A stretch of 64,000 nucleotides of DNA, from the NCBI GenBank assembly GCA_003165595.1, contig PLWQ01000009.1, forward strand, positions 203,516 to 267,515, written 5' to 3'. The translations under genes and the position numbers were made by a program. Shown one piece after another: positions 7,997-17,708 of the stretch (positions are counted from its first letter, which is position 1; each line of letters opens with the position of its first letter). The notes beneath the pieces were generated by a model. The model was not told where the DNA came from and did no database searches. It saw nothing but the letters and a program-made list of their open reading frames with translations. The stretch is from Fibrobacterota bacterium (GTDB lineage: Bacteria; Fibrobacterota; Chitinivibrionia; Chitinivibrionales; FEN-1185).

Positions 7997-8524
7997 TTAC
8001 AAAGGATCCTTAACAAAAGCTACTTGCGGCAGCTGCAACGCAGACGCTATCTGGGCGATATCCGAGGGCAGATACTTAACAAAATCACCCAGAGGAATCT
8101 CCCAGGCACCACTATCGTCGATGTTGAGGCGTATGCCCGCGCGATCGATGCCGCAATCGACGGAATCAAGCATGTTCGTGGTGAGATTGATTTGCCTGCA
8201 CGAGACGCGGTCCATCCATACCGAGTCTCGTTTTGATGCGGAATCCGAGGCAACAGACCACGCGCCCATTTCTTTTTCCATAGTGTCGGTGCCGTTGATA
8301 TTAACGCCTATCCGATAGCCACGGGTGCTGTCGTATGACATAACGATGTTGAACGTTGTGTCCTTGTTCCAGGGCAGTGCATACCGCCAAGTTCCTATTA
8401 CTTCCCTATCCAGTTGCGAAGGTTGTGAGGTGCTGGCTGGGTTCGAAGACTTGCCGTTGCAGCAGAGCAATAACGATGCAAGGGCAAGGTAGTAAACGAA
8501 AGCAGTGGGAATGCTACGAGTCAT
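7997..8524 (-). CDS. secreted or lipid-anchored protein, unknown function
   Basis: About 175 aa. The N-terminus MTRSIPTAFVYYLALASLLLCC looks like a signal peptide ending at cysteines, but the lipobox is poor, so lipidation is uncertain. The rest is polar, with a WRYALPW segment and several pairs of cysteines and tryptophans, probably a small beta domain. The ATG at 8524 (GCGGGG upstream) is preferred to a longer frame that would bury the signal peptide. It is divergent from the radical SAM gene at 8702. Confidence 0.7.
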   Translation of the reverse strand: MTRSIPTAFVYYLALASLLLCCNGKSSNPASTSQPSQLDREVIGTWRYALPWNKDTTFNIVMSYDSTRGYRIGVNINGTDTMEKEMGAWSVASDSASKRDSVWMDRVSCRQINLTTNMLDSVDCGIDRAGIRLNIDDSGAWEIPLGDFVKYLPSDIAQIASALQLPQVAFVKDPL

Positions 8525-8701
8525 TTTGCCCCGCGAGGAAAATAGGTTCTTTCGGACAGTTCCCCATTGAACATAATATAAATCAGGAGTATCCGCCCCA
8601 CCATTTTTTCCCCGGAGAATGTATTTTGCCGTTGTGGCATGGATCGAGCCATTTCGGTGCGTCACATCGGCAGCATCGCGATTCTACCGAGGAGAAGCCC
8701 T

Positions 8702-10276
8702 GTGTCCGTCCCATTAGCGCCTTGCACGCCCCTTAAGGCGGTCGTAGTTGTTCCGCCGGTGCGTGATTTCTACTTCACCCGACATCGGTTTTCCTCGCTG
8801 GGCGCGAGAATTGTTCTTGGAATTCTGAAGCAATACGGCCTGGAAGCAACACTCCTGGATTTCCCATCAATGAGCAGGAACGGCAAACAGATTGATATTC
8901 CAAGTGATATCGCGTACTTGGGCAAATACATGGTTCCGGGCGAAACGGGAAAGCTTTCGTATTTCACAAAATATCAAATATTTGGCCCACCTCCAGAGCA
9001 ATGCGCTCAAAAGATTCATTCATTATCGCCCACTTTGTGTTTCATCAGTTGTTTCGCATTTTCTTATGGAAGTGAACTCATTGATATTTCGAGAAATGTC
9101 AAAAAATTCAATCCCGCCGTCACGGTTGTTGCAGGAGGCGCTGGTGTTAGTGCCTATCCCCTTTATTTCCTTAGAGATACAAGCGTTGACTTTGTTCTTT
9201 CCGGAGAAGCGGAAAAAGGCCTGAGAGAATTTCTCAAGGCTTTTGTAAACAAAGAGTTGCCATATGACAGAGTATCCAATCTCCAGTGGAAGTATGAGGG
9301 CAATTTCCGCGCATCGCCGGTGACTGGATTCGCGGATGCAAGCGCGATTGAGCCGGTCGCATCAAAGGTTTATGAAACCAAGAACTCCGTGTTCATTTCA
9401 ACCTGTTTGAGCCGCGGCTGCCCAAGCGGATGCAAATTCTGTTCGAACAAGATTACCCATGGAACAACCTTTCGGCTAACTACAAGTGAAAAGGTTCTCA
9501 GCAAGCTTGAGGGCTTTCTAATCGATGAAAAAGGTCAAAATCGGTCGATTTTGATCAATTTTGAGGATGACAACATGCTTCTGGCACCTGAATACCTAAT
9601 CGACATCATGAGGGAAGCTCAGGACCGTTTTGGCGCCCTTTCTTTTCTGGCAGAAAATGGAATCGATTATCGGTTGCTGTCGCCGGGTTTCGCCGATCAT
9701 CTCATTTCACTTGGTATGACTCGTTTCAATTTCACCTTGGGGTCTGCCGACGAGAGCATCCTGGAAAATCTGAAGCGCAAATCGTCGCTGGCGCACTTTG
9801 AAACAATAGTAAGGCACATTGCTTCCAGAGGCATACCTGTACTCTCCTACTTCATCGCAGGCCTTGAAGGCGATTCAAAGGACAGTACTGTCGATACGCT
9901 GTCCTTGCTAAGCACTCTGCCGACATCGGTTGGCCTCTCGATGTTCTACGCAGTACCAAACCTGGCCGGTTTTGAAAACATGTCTCGGTTCGATGCGATT
10001 GCTCCGAGCGTTTGCAACGGCTCGTCTGCGTATCCATGGAACGGAACAATGTCAACAGATGAGCTTGTAACAACTTTCAGGATCAGCAGATACGTTAATC
10101 TTCTCAAGTCTAGAGAGAAGTCTGAAATGGAAATGGAGTTGCTGAGGAAAATCCGTAGTGACAATCGACTTTACACTTTTGTCAAGAACAAGAAGGGGAC
10201 CTCGATCATTGAGGTTCCATGCTACGACCGTGAGATGGTCAGAATGTTCCTTGAGAAGGTCAATACTTCGTCGTAA
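8702..10276 (+). CDS. B12-binding-type radical SAM protein
   Basis: 524 aa. The N-terminal half resembles a cobalamin-binding Rossmann domain (VVVVPPVRDFYFTRHRF, TVVAGGAGVSAYP, VDFVLSGEAEKGL). The second half is a radical SAM barrel with the cluster motif CPSGCKFC (Cx3Cx2C) near residue 240 and Elp3-like motifs (LINFEDDNML, YFIAGLEGDS). Such enzymes cleave SAM reductively and often methylate or rearrange unreactive carbons. The start is a GTG at 8702 with AGGAG seven bases upstream; the longer ATG frame at 8639 has no ribosome site. It stands alone on the plus strand among minus-strand genes, so its substrate cannot be guessed. Confidence 0.85.
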   Translation: MSVPLAPCTPLKAVVVVPPVRDFYFTRHRFSSLGARIVLGILKQYGLEATLLDFPSMSRNGKQIDIPSDIAYLGKYMVPGETGKLSYFTKYQIFGPPPEQCAQKIHSLSPTLCFISCFAFSYGSELIDISRNVKKFNPAVTVVAGGAGVSAYPLYFLRDTSVDFVLSGEAEKGLREFLKAFVNKELPYDRVSNLQWKYEGNFRASPVTGFADASAIEPVASKVYETKNSVFISTCLSRGCPSGCKFCSNKITHGTTFRLTTSEKVLSKLEGFLIDEKGQNRSILINFEDDNMLLAPEYLIDIMREAQDRFGALSFLAENGIDYRLLSPGFADHLISLGMTRFNFTLGSADESILENLKRKSSLAHFETIVRHIASRGIPVLSYFIAGLEGDSKDSTVDTLSLLSTLPTSVGLSMFYAVPNLAGFENMSRFDAIAPSVCNGSSAYPWNGTMSTDELVTTFRISRYVNLLKSREKSEMEMELLRKIRSDNRLYTFVKNKKGTSIIEVPCYDREMVRMFLEKVNTSS

Positions 10277-10400
10277 CACTGCCGGACTTCATCCATTTCT
10301 CCTATCCCGGCTTGGAGAAGATCCACCTTGAAGCCCCTGTTGATGAAATGGCGAGTTCTCTACTTTCGTAGAGGAATCGAAGGTCACCAACTCGATGATG

Positions 10401-10742
10401 CTATGTCCTAAACATAAAATAGACCGCCCCTACCAGACAGAATCCCGCCCACAGGAAATTGAGCTTGAGCGGTTGCCGCATATAGAAAATGGCAAACGGA
10501 ACGAATACCGATAGCGTTATTACCTCTTGAAGAATCTTGAGCTGCCCCAGACTCAGCGCCGTGTACCCGATCCTGTTCGCCGGCACCTGGATCATGTACT
10601 CAAAGAAGGCTATGGACCAGCTTATAATTGCGGCAATGTACCACTTCCTGTCGAGCAGATTTCTTAGGTGAGCGTACCAGGCAAAGGTCATGAATACATT
10701 TGAAAGAATCAAAAGACCCGTTGTTTTGAGCAGCACTGGCAT
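10401..10742 (-). CDS. DUF486 family membrane protein
   Basis: 113 aa, four hydrophobic segments, with the family's start (LLILSNVFMTFAWYAHL) and internal FFEYMIQVPANRIGY. DUF486 proteins are small relatives of the drug/metabolite transporter superfamily with no agreed substrate. It lies between the convergent radical SAM gene and the end of the giant kinase gene. Confidence 0.88.
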   Translation of the reverse strand: MPVLLKTTGLLILSNVFMTFAWYAHLRNLLDRKWYIAAIISWSIAFFEYMIQVPANRIGYTALSLGQLKILQEVITLSVFVPFAIFYMRQPLKLNFLWAGFCLVGAVYFMFRT

Positions 10743-10840
10743 ACGCTTTTAACCTCCCGGCGAATGAAGCGGAAAAGCAAAACAAACTCCGTGAGACAAA
10801 AATAATAGACAGTGGGACAAATGTGAGAAACGAACGGAAA

Positions 10841-13800
10841 TCACGCGGCCGGAGAAATCATGGACTGGACGTGCTTTTTTTTAAAGGCAAGTTTGAAAAA
10901 ATTACCCGTTGAGTCGCTATCAAGCCAGATTCGGCCGTTGTGGGCATTCATCACCATCTTGCAGAAGAAGAGCCCAAGGCCTTTGGAATATTGAGAGCCT
11001 TTGCTCTCGACCCGGGCATATTTGTCGAACAATAAGGATTTATCTTCGTCTGGAATTGGACTGCCGGAATTAAAGAAACACAGAATATTTTCTTCGCCTT
11101 CGGCTTCCAGGCTTATCACTACCCCACCGCCCCTTCCAACATATTTTGCCGCATTGCTGAACAGGTTCTGCATCACACGTTCCATGAGGTAAAAATCCGC
11201 ATCAATCGCGAACATGTCCTTTGTGTTGTCCAAAAAGCGTACAGAAATGTTCTTTTCCTCGAACATGACGTTGCGGCTCAATTGCTCTGCCATTTCGAAA
11301 AGGACATTTTTTGTGAGCATCTCTTTCTTCAGGACCAGCTTTCCTTCTTCCATCTTTTCTATATCGAGCATGTTCGATGCAAGGCTCACAATCCCGGAAC
11401 AGCAGTCCGTGACAATCCTGGTTGTCTTGAGAACTTTCTCTTCCCCTGGAAACTGTCTGGCAAGCAGTGTGGTATTGCCCTCAATGCCGGCGGCATAATT
11501 CTTGATGTCGTGCACGATAGTCCCGCTTAAGAGGGTTTTCATGCGCTCAGAATCAACGATCCTCAGGTTGTAATCTGCAAGCTGTTTGTTCTTCTCGCGG
11601 ATGTCCGCCGTCTGTTCCCGCACCTTTTTCTGCAGGTCGCGGTTAAGCCGCTTATAGGAGTCCATGAGGTAGGCGTTTTCCAGAAGGATGCTCGCCTCAG
11701 CCGCAATGATGAGCGCTGTCTTCTTCGAGTCATCGGAAAAAAGACCGGTAACCATATTGTTTCCCAGGTAAACGCACCCATGGAACAATTTTCCGCGGGA
11801 TAGCGGAACACACAGCGCAGAACGGATATCTTTGTCCAAATCACCGGCAACATCCCTGTTCCTGACTCCATCTCTAACAAGTATTACTTCCCGGGTTTCT
11901 CTCACCTTTTCAACGATAGTCTTCGAATAGCTTACACTATTTTCAGAAACGGTTTTACCCTCAAAGTCCATGAAAAGCGACTGATTCTGGTGGTTCTCAT
12001 CCCCGCCCACAAACAGACCGCCGAACTGCGCACCCGTAGCCGTGATCATAGAACGCAAGATCCTGTGCAGAAGTTCACTGATGTCATCTATATTCTGAAT
12101 TGAATTGCTGAGATCGTACAGGGTATTCACCCTCAACTGGTTCACTCCTGCAGCAGTGGTGAATGACGTAACCGGATTCGTCGTTGTTTCTTCGCCTTGT
12201 ATGACAATGTGCTCGGTTTGTTGCAGGCAGGACGAATCCACCTTGTCCTTGATGCGGTCTGTTTCCAGTTTGGCCCCGCACCAATCGAACAGCTTGTATG
12301 CCTCGTTGTATTTGTCGCGCGCCTCTCCCGGAAGGTTGCAAAAGTCCTCAAGGAAATTTGCGTAATCACGGATGGAACGGGCTTCCTCGTAGCGCATATC
12401 AAGTGAATGGTGGGCTTTTATGGCTTTCTGGAAATTCCGGTGGGCTTTTTTCTTATGGTTTTTGAGTGCATGCCACCAGGCTTTGGAACGGTAGTAGGAA
12501 CCCATATGTGCAGGATAATTCATTGCAGAAATTAAATGAATAAGAGAATATATGTGAAAATACAAAATCAACTTTGCAGCTGAAACATCAATACGGGTTA
12601 TCCCCTTTTTTCTTCCAAGTAATTCCTTAACAACCAAATCACAATACATTGAAAATGCAGGCACATGATGTTCTGAGTTAATATTTTTCCGCATTATAAT
12701 AGGAATCAATTCAGTAAGTCTTTTATATTCACATTCTCGTTTGTCCTCTTGAGCTTCAATCTCGGCAAAGAACAACCCTACCTCTGTTTGGGACAGAAAA
12801 GAGGTAACATTGCTCAAGAGATGGCCGATTTCTTGCATTTCCTGAGGATTGACTCCGCGACCCCTGATACAAGAAATAAGATTTGAGGCAGCCAGAGCAG
12901 TAATCAGGAAATGTTTTTCATTGACCTTGTGGCAAAGATTTAGCGTTCTATTTATTCCATTAATAGAATCGTCGAGGCGTCCTCGCAAATAGGAGGTTTT
13001 CCACAACTGTTCTGTACAGATTATTTGATCGCCAACATCACCAATCGAACTATAATTCTTTATACTATCGGTTAGCAGCCTGCCGCTTTCTCTCCAATTT
13101 GCAAAATAGTATTGTACCAATCCTCCAAAGGATTGCCCAAACGCAGAGATATCTTTACGTTTAATAATTTGAGCAATTCTTAGTGATTTCCCCAAGTACA
13201 CCATGGATCGTTTCTTGAGAAACATCTGACAAGCGGGAACGATATGACAGGCATAGGTTTCAACTTTTTCATAACTATTTATGACCCTGTCAGCAAGATT
13301 AAGGGCTTTGAAATGAACAAAGAAGGCCTCTAACATGTCTTCAAAGTATAATGAATAAGAAAGCTTATTGAGAATTCTTAGCTTAAGGAGACTGTCCGAG
13401 TCCCTTTTTCTACCAACAAGGTATCGACCACCAATGGACAGCACAAACTGAACGAAGACTTCCCAACATATTAACAGAACCACATATATGCGTTTATACC
13501 TTAAATGGATTCCCAATTCTTCCAAAGCATTTTTAAAAATCGGAATTGATTTGTCGTATTTGCCAAGATTGTGATGGATTGTGCCTATTTTGTAATTCAG
13601 TTCAAAACGACGAGCCCTGTCTAGTGTCCTTGTGTTTTCCTGTATATTATAAAATATTTTCAGCGCTTGCTCGTTTTTTCCCGTAAGCATCAAAATATCA
13701 CCAAAAAATACTTCAACCTTAAGAGGATCAATTGGCGGTGCAACATTTATTTTAGGGCATTGCTTCAAAAGAAATTGGGTGTTCTTGAAATACCGGACAG

Positions 13801-16003
13801 CAACATCAAAGGCAACCTGTTCCACTGCGAATGTGGCGGCATTAAATGATACTTCTATCGCTTTTGTCAGGTTTTTCGTTTTCAGGTAACATTCGGCGGC
13901 ATTGTAAACATATCCCCTGTTTTCAAGAATCATTGCCTCGTAAATGCCAGCCAACCGTTCATAGAGCCTTCCCTTTTCATCGAGCTGAATGCCTTCCGCA
14001 ATGGATTCCTGGATACGGTCGTGCGAAAATGAAAATCCGCCCTTAAAATGAGCGATTATGAAGCCAAGATTTTCGAACCTATGCAGACATATTTTTGCCT
14101 GGGTTTCATTTACATTGCCAAACTTTTCAAGAAGTGTATTATCAAATTTTCCCTGGATGAGAGACAACAGCGTCAGACAATGGCGTTCGTCTTTGCTGAG
14201 CTGTTCCTCTTTACCAAGAATAAGAGAGACAGAATCGAACTTTGTCGGCAAAAGTTCTGTCTGGGCAAGTTTAAATGTCCATCCGCGCTCTTCTCGCACT
14301 AAAAATCCCATATTGACCAGATACCGTATGGCTTCAGCTAAAACAAACGGGTTTCCGTCTGTTTTGGTGAAAAGCATTTCAACAAGTTCTTCGCTGTTCT
14401 TAACCTCATTGAACCTCGAAGAAATAAGCTCTTTTGTTTCATCACGAGTAAAAGGCTGAATATGGATAAGGCGCTCAATGCCGATATTATGCAAATCATT
14501 ACCGAAAACGTAGAGATCTGTTTCGCTTGTATCGGTACGGTAATTATACACGAGCATACATGGCGGTTTTTCCTGCATCACTCGTTTGCATATTCCAAAA
14601 GTGACAAAATCTATCCACTGCAAATCGTCTATGAAGATGATGAGAGGTTTGATATCGCACAAGGTGAGAAGCAGCGTGGTGAGGACATGGGCTACACGGT
14701 CAGCTTCCTTTTCCGGTTCGACTTTGTCCACCATCCGCACTTCAAGGAAGAATTCCTTCATTTCAGGAATTGTCTGACAAATGACTCCAGAATATTCGGC
14801 AAGTTGATTGTTGATTGCTTTTTTAACCTCTTCCCTGCTTTTTTCCGATTCCCGGTTGATTCTTGCGATGAACTCACATACAATATGCCGGAAAATCGAG
14901 TACGGCTGGTGAGGAGTAAACAGGTTGCACTTTGAAGGCAAGAAGAAGCAGTTGCTTTCCGTAATCCTGGCGCTGAATTGTCTTACAATTTCGGTTTTGC
15001 CTGTTCCGGAGCGGGCGTAAATCAGAAAAGAGGAAAATTCCCTGTCCAGAAGCTTATTGAAACCTTTTTCTAGGTAGTTGATCTCGTTTTCGCGAGCAAT
15101 GAAAAGCTTGCTCCTGTTGACCGAGGCTATTGCGTCCTGTTCACCAAGGATGAACAAACCATCCGTATGACCTTCCAGCTCACGAAATGCATGTCGCAGG
15201 TCTGCCTTGAACCCCTCTGCTGTCTGGTACCGGTCGTCCGGAGAAGGCTTGAGCGCCTTGAGCAGAACCGCGTTGAGTGTCGCGTTCATCTTTTTTATCG
15301 GCGGCACTTCTCTCTTTAATGTCGCATCAAGGAGGTCAGAAATCGAATTACTACTGGTATGATTTCCCAAAGGCAGACTGTCGGCAAGAAGCCTGTACAG
15401 GATAAGCGCGGCGCAATAAAGATCTGTTCGCGTGTCTATTTTGAAATCCGTAAAGCCCATCTGCTCAGGGGCCAAATATGGCAGTGTACCAACGATCCTG
15501 CCTTCAGGTAGCTTCTGCGCCTCTTCCTCGGTCATGGAAATGCCGAAATCCAGGAGCTCAGCGCCTTTTTCGTCGTCAAGGAAAATGTTGCAGGGATTGA
15601 TATCCGCATGGATGATTCCCCTGGCATGGATGTATCCAAGTGCATCAAGAATCTGGAGAATGATGTTGACTGCATCATGCTCTGTAAAATGAACCCCATC
15701 TTCAAGCGTCTTTGCAAGGGTCTGGCCTTTTCTAAAGGGATAAATGATCGAATATGATTTGTCGTCGACGAACGTCTCTATTGGCCGGGCGATACTTGGA
15801 TGGTCGAGCGCGGAAACGATATCCATTTCCCGTCTGAATCTGATCTTGCGGTTGATTGTGTCTTTTCCCGCCCCGGTATTTTCCTTAAGGGATTTTAGCA
15901 GAAAATGCTCGCCTGAATCCTTCTTCTTGATAAGATACACGTCACTGTCTCGACTAATGGAGATGGGATTTAGAAGATCGAATTTTGAGGAGAGGGATTC
16001 CAT
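10841..16003 (-). CDS. giant hybrid sensor: Ser/Thr kinase - AAA ATPase - helical repeats - GAF - histidine kinase
   Basis: 1,720 aa. Residues 1-270 are a Hanks kinase domain with lysine near 35, HADINPCN near 133, DFG near 155 and LAPEQ. From about 310 comes an AAA/NACHT-like ATPase with P-loop ARSGTGKTE (near 333) and Walker B IIFIDDLQWID (near 456). About 640-1230 is a helical, TPR-like stretch. About 1270-1430 is a GAF domain, then a coiled coil. HisKA has its histidine in GTIVHDIKN (near 1497), and HATPase_c has NLFSNAAKYV and KGLGLFFCK. This is the architecture of the cyanobacterial hstK-type proteins. The catalytic-loop lysine of the kinase (DIKP) is asparagine here and the glycine loop is missing, so the N-terminal kinase may be weak or a pseudokinase. 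No dedicated response regulator is adjacent. Confidence 0.9.
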   Translation of the reverse strand: MESLSSKFDLLNPISISRDSDVYLIKKKDSGEHFLLKSLKENTGAGKDTINRKIRFRREMDIVSALDHPSIARPIETFVDDKSYSIIYPFRKGQTLAKTLEDGVHFTEHDAVNIILQILDALGYIHARGIIHADINPCNIFLDDEKGAELLDFGISMTEEEAQKLPEGRIVGTLPYLAPEQMGFTDFKIDTRTDLYCAALILYRLLADSLPLGNHTSSNSISDLLDATLKREVPPIKKMNATLNAVLLKALKPSPDDRYQTAEGFKADLRHAFRELEGHTDGLFILGEQDAIASVNRSKLFIARENEINYLEKGFNKLLDREFSSFLIYARSGTGKTEIVRQFSARITESNCFFLPSKCNLFTPHQPYSIFRHIVCEFIARINRESEKSREEVKKAINNQLAEYSGVICQTIPEMKEFFLEVRMVDKVEPEKEADRVAHVLTTLLLTLCDIKPLIIFIDDLQWIDFVTFGICKRVMQEKPPCMLVYNYRTDTSETDLYVFGNDLHNIGIERLIHIQPFTRDETKELISSRFNEVKNSEELVEMLFTKTDGNPFVLAEAIRYLVNMGFLVREERGWTFKLAQTELLPTKFDSVSLILGKEEQLSKDERHCLTLLSLIQGKFDNTLLEKFGNVNETQAKICLHRFENLGFIIAHFKGGFSFSHDRIQESIAEGIQLDEKGRLYERLAGIYEAMILENRGYVYNAAECYLKTKNLTKAIEVSFNAATFAVEQVAFDVAVRYFKNTQFLLKQCPKINVAPPIDPLKVEVFFGDILMLTGKNEQALKIFYNIQENTRTLDRARRFELNYKIGTIHHNLGKYDKSIPIFKNALEELGIHLRYKRIYVVLLICWEVFVQFVLSIGGRYLVGRKRDSDSLLKLRILNKLSYSLYFEDMLEAFFVHFKALNLADRVINSYEKVETYACHIVPACQMFLKKRSMVYLGKSLRIAQIIKRKDISAFGQSFGGLVQYYFANWRESGRLLTDSIKNYSSIGDVGDQIICTEQLWKTSYLRGRLDDSINGINRTLNLCHKVNEKHFLITALAASNLISCIRGRGVNPQEMQEIGHLLSNVTSFLSQTEVGLFFAEIEAQEDKRECEYKRLTELIPIIMRKNINSEHHVPAFSMYCDLVVKELLGRKKGITRIDVSAAKLILYFHIYSLIHLISAMNYPAHMGSYYRSKAWWHALKNHKKKAHRNFQKAIKAHHSLDMRYEEARSIRDYANFLEDFCNLPGEARDKYNEAYKLFDWCGAKLETDRIKDKVDSSCLQQTEHIVIQGEETTTNPVTSFTTAAGVNQLRVNTLYDLSNSIQNIDDISELLHRILRSMITATGAQFGGLFVGGDENHQNQSLFMDFEGKTVSENSVSYSKTIVEKVRETREVILVRDGVRNRDVAGDLDKDIRSALCVPLSRGKLFHGCVYLGNNMVTGLFSDDSKKTALIIAAEASILLENAYLMDSYKRLNRDLQKKVREQTADIREKNKQLADYNLRIVDSERMKTLLSGTIVHDIKNYAAGIEGNTTLLARQFPGEEKVLKTTRIVTDCCSGIVSLASNMLDIEKMEEGKLVLKKEMLTKNVLFEMAEQLSRNVMFEEKNISVRFLDNTKDMFAIDADFYLMERVMQNLFSNAAKYVGRGGGVVISLEAEGEENILCFFNSGSPIPDEDKSLLFDKYARVESKGSQYSKGLGLFFCKMVMNAHNGRIWLDSDSTGNFFKLAFKKKHVQSMISPAA

Positions 16004-16093
16004 ACACTGACCTCAATAAGCGCAGACATACTCTTGCAAGAAGGTGACGGCACTTAACCCGATGCCAAAGACCAGATTAAATGATTGTTAAAT

Positions 16094-16121
16094 TGTATAA
16101 TCAGGAATGGTGGACTGTCAA
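16094..16121 (-). promoter_or_regulatory. sigma-70-type promoter of the giant sensor gene
   Basis: Minus-strand TTGACA (16121-16116), 16-base spacer, TATACA (16099-16094). The predicted transcript starts about 85 bases before the ATG at 16003. Confidence 0.6.
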
Positions 16122-16129
16122 GAACATTT

Positions 16130-16171
16130 TGTAAAGATGTTTGACAAAATTGCACCAGAACATCTTGTACA
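16130..16171. promoter_or_regulatory. inverted repeat next to the -35 box, possible operator
   Basis: TGTAAAGATGT (16130-16140) and ACATCTTGTACA (16160-16171) are inverted copies with one extra base, 19 bases apart. They lie immediately upstream of the -35 box of the giant sensor promoter. The rest of the 300-bp spacer 16004-16303 shows no gene. Confidence 0.35.
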
Positions 16172-16303
16172 ATAGGTAGTGTGACACGCGGTGTTAGGAC
16201 ACAATATTCGGGTGGCAAGAAGAAATATCGAGGCAAGGGGCATGATTTCTAAACGCAGATGTTTGCTATTTCATTGCGAATAGTTACCCTTTGCAAATTT
16301 TTG

Positions 16304-17647
16304 CTATCTCAAATTCCATCTTGCGGGTAACTTCTTCAACACTTTCTTCAAATGATTCGCTCGATCGGAAAATGCTTTTTCGTCATAGATTTCATTGTAC
16401 AACCAAATAAGGCCATCTTCAGTCGCTTTCTTGCCTATGTTATCTGAATACAACATGATGTCGTCAAAACTAAATTTGCCCCAGTCAATTGCGGAGGATA
16501 TTCTTCCATCTTCAAGAGCCCATTGAAAAAGCTTTGTTCCCGGAAATGGGGTTAAAAAAGAAAATTGGGCATTGCAATGATTTTTGATTAAAAAATTGCG
16601 TAATATTGGAAATGTATCCTTCGTATCATGCTCAAATCCAATAATAAATGTCCCATAAACAATAATACCATGATCCTGAATTGTATTTACAGCACCTTCA
16701 TAGTATTTCATATGATTGTATTTCCAATTTACAGGATCGAGTTTGAATAGACTTTCTTTTTCAAGACTTTCAAATCCAATGAGCACTACTTGGAGACCTG
16801 CCCTATAAGCCAATTGCAGCAATTCTTCATCTTCAGCAATACCGATGTCTGATTGAGCACAAAACCTTATTTTAAGCGGAATCAATTCTACTAGAAGGCT
16901 TTTTGCAAACTGCTTATCGATAAAAAGGTTATCGTCAACAAATACGATTAACCTGTTGCCGAACAATCTCTGAATGGTCCTGATTTCTTTTAAAATTTGG
17001 GAAACCTCTTTTTTTCTTATCCTTTTTCCGTGCATTTTAGATACGATACAAAAGGAGCAGTCATGAGGGCATCCCCTCGTTGCCTGCACGGGTATCATAT
17101 TGAAATAATCTTGTCCTTTATTAATTTGATCGTTTTTTAACAAATCATAGCGTGGGATCAAAGCATTTCTCAAATCGAAATGTTCGTCTTGCGGCATTTG
17201 GTAGAGACTTTTCGGAGATCCCGCTTTAAATTCATCCAAAAACTTAGGCAATGTTTTTTCGGCCTCACCTAAAAATACGTAATCAGCGTATCTCGATGCC
17301 TCTTCGGGTACTACTGTAGGATGAATTCCTCCAATCGCAATCGGGATCTTTCGATGCCTAAATGTTCTAGCAATCTCGTAGGCCCTTGGAGCTTGCAATG
17401 TCATTGAGGTTAACGCAACAAAATCATATTCTTTCGAAAGATCAATTGTAGACAGGTCCTCATTTTTAAAATCAATTTCCGTATCTGGTGGAAAATAACT
17501 GGCTATTGTCAATAAATTTAACGGAGGGATAAACCATGGCCGAATAAATTTTTTGCACTTTTCAAACATGGCGTTTATTGCCGCACTCGAAGAACGCCGC
17601 GGTTTTGCTGGATTAATAAGTGCAACTTTTTTAATTGATCGCTTCAC
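16304..17647 (-). CDS. B12-binding-type radical SAM protein of the acyl locus
   Basis: 447 aa. N-terminal cobalamin-type domain (KVALINPAKPRR, YDFVALTSMTLQAPRAYEI, IAIGGIHPTVVPEEA, YVFLGEAEKTLP), then a radical SAM domain with the cluster motif RGCPHDCSFC near residue 200. Later come FVDDNLFIDK, VVLIGFESLEKESL and GTFIIGFEHDTKDTF, all typical of the class. No clear DxHxxG B12 ligand motif is visible, so cobalamin may or may not be bound. Starts at a GTG with GGGAAA upstream. It is the last gene of a five-gene same-strand run with ACP, acyl ligase, SRPBCC-PilZ and AAR-like reductase. A role in modifying an acyl chain is inferred from context. Confidence 0.88.
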   Translation of the reverse strand: MKRSIKKVALINPAKPRRSSSAAINAMFEKCKKFIRPWFIPPLNLLTIASYFPPDTEIDFKNEDLSTIDLSKEYDFVALTSMTLQAPRAYEIARTFRHRKIPIAIGGIHPTVVPEEASRYADYVFLGEAEKTLPKFLDEFKAGSPKSLYQMPQDEHFDLRNALIPRYDLLKNDQINKGQDYFNMIPVQATRGCPHDCSFCIVSKMHGKRIRKKEVSQILKEIRTIQRLFGNRLIVFVDDNLFIDKQFAKSLLVELIPLKIRFCAQSDIGIAEDEELLQLAYRAGLQVVLIGFESLEKESLFKLDPVNWKYNHMKYYEGAVNTIQDHGIIVYGTFIIGFEHDTKDTFPILRNFLIKNHCNAQFSFLTPFPGTKLFQWALEDGRISSAIDWGKFSFDDIMLYSDNIGKKATEDGLIWLYNEIYDEKAFSDRANHLKKVLKKLPARWNLR

Positions 17648-17708
17648 AAGACGTTTCCCGATGTTATTTCGCTGATACGATGTTTGAATATTATTACATC
17701 AACAGATA

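Noticed and set aside
10277-10400. possible terminator after the radical SAM gene
   Set aside because: No stem of useful length followed by a T run could be found.
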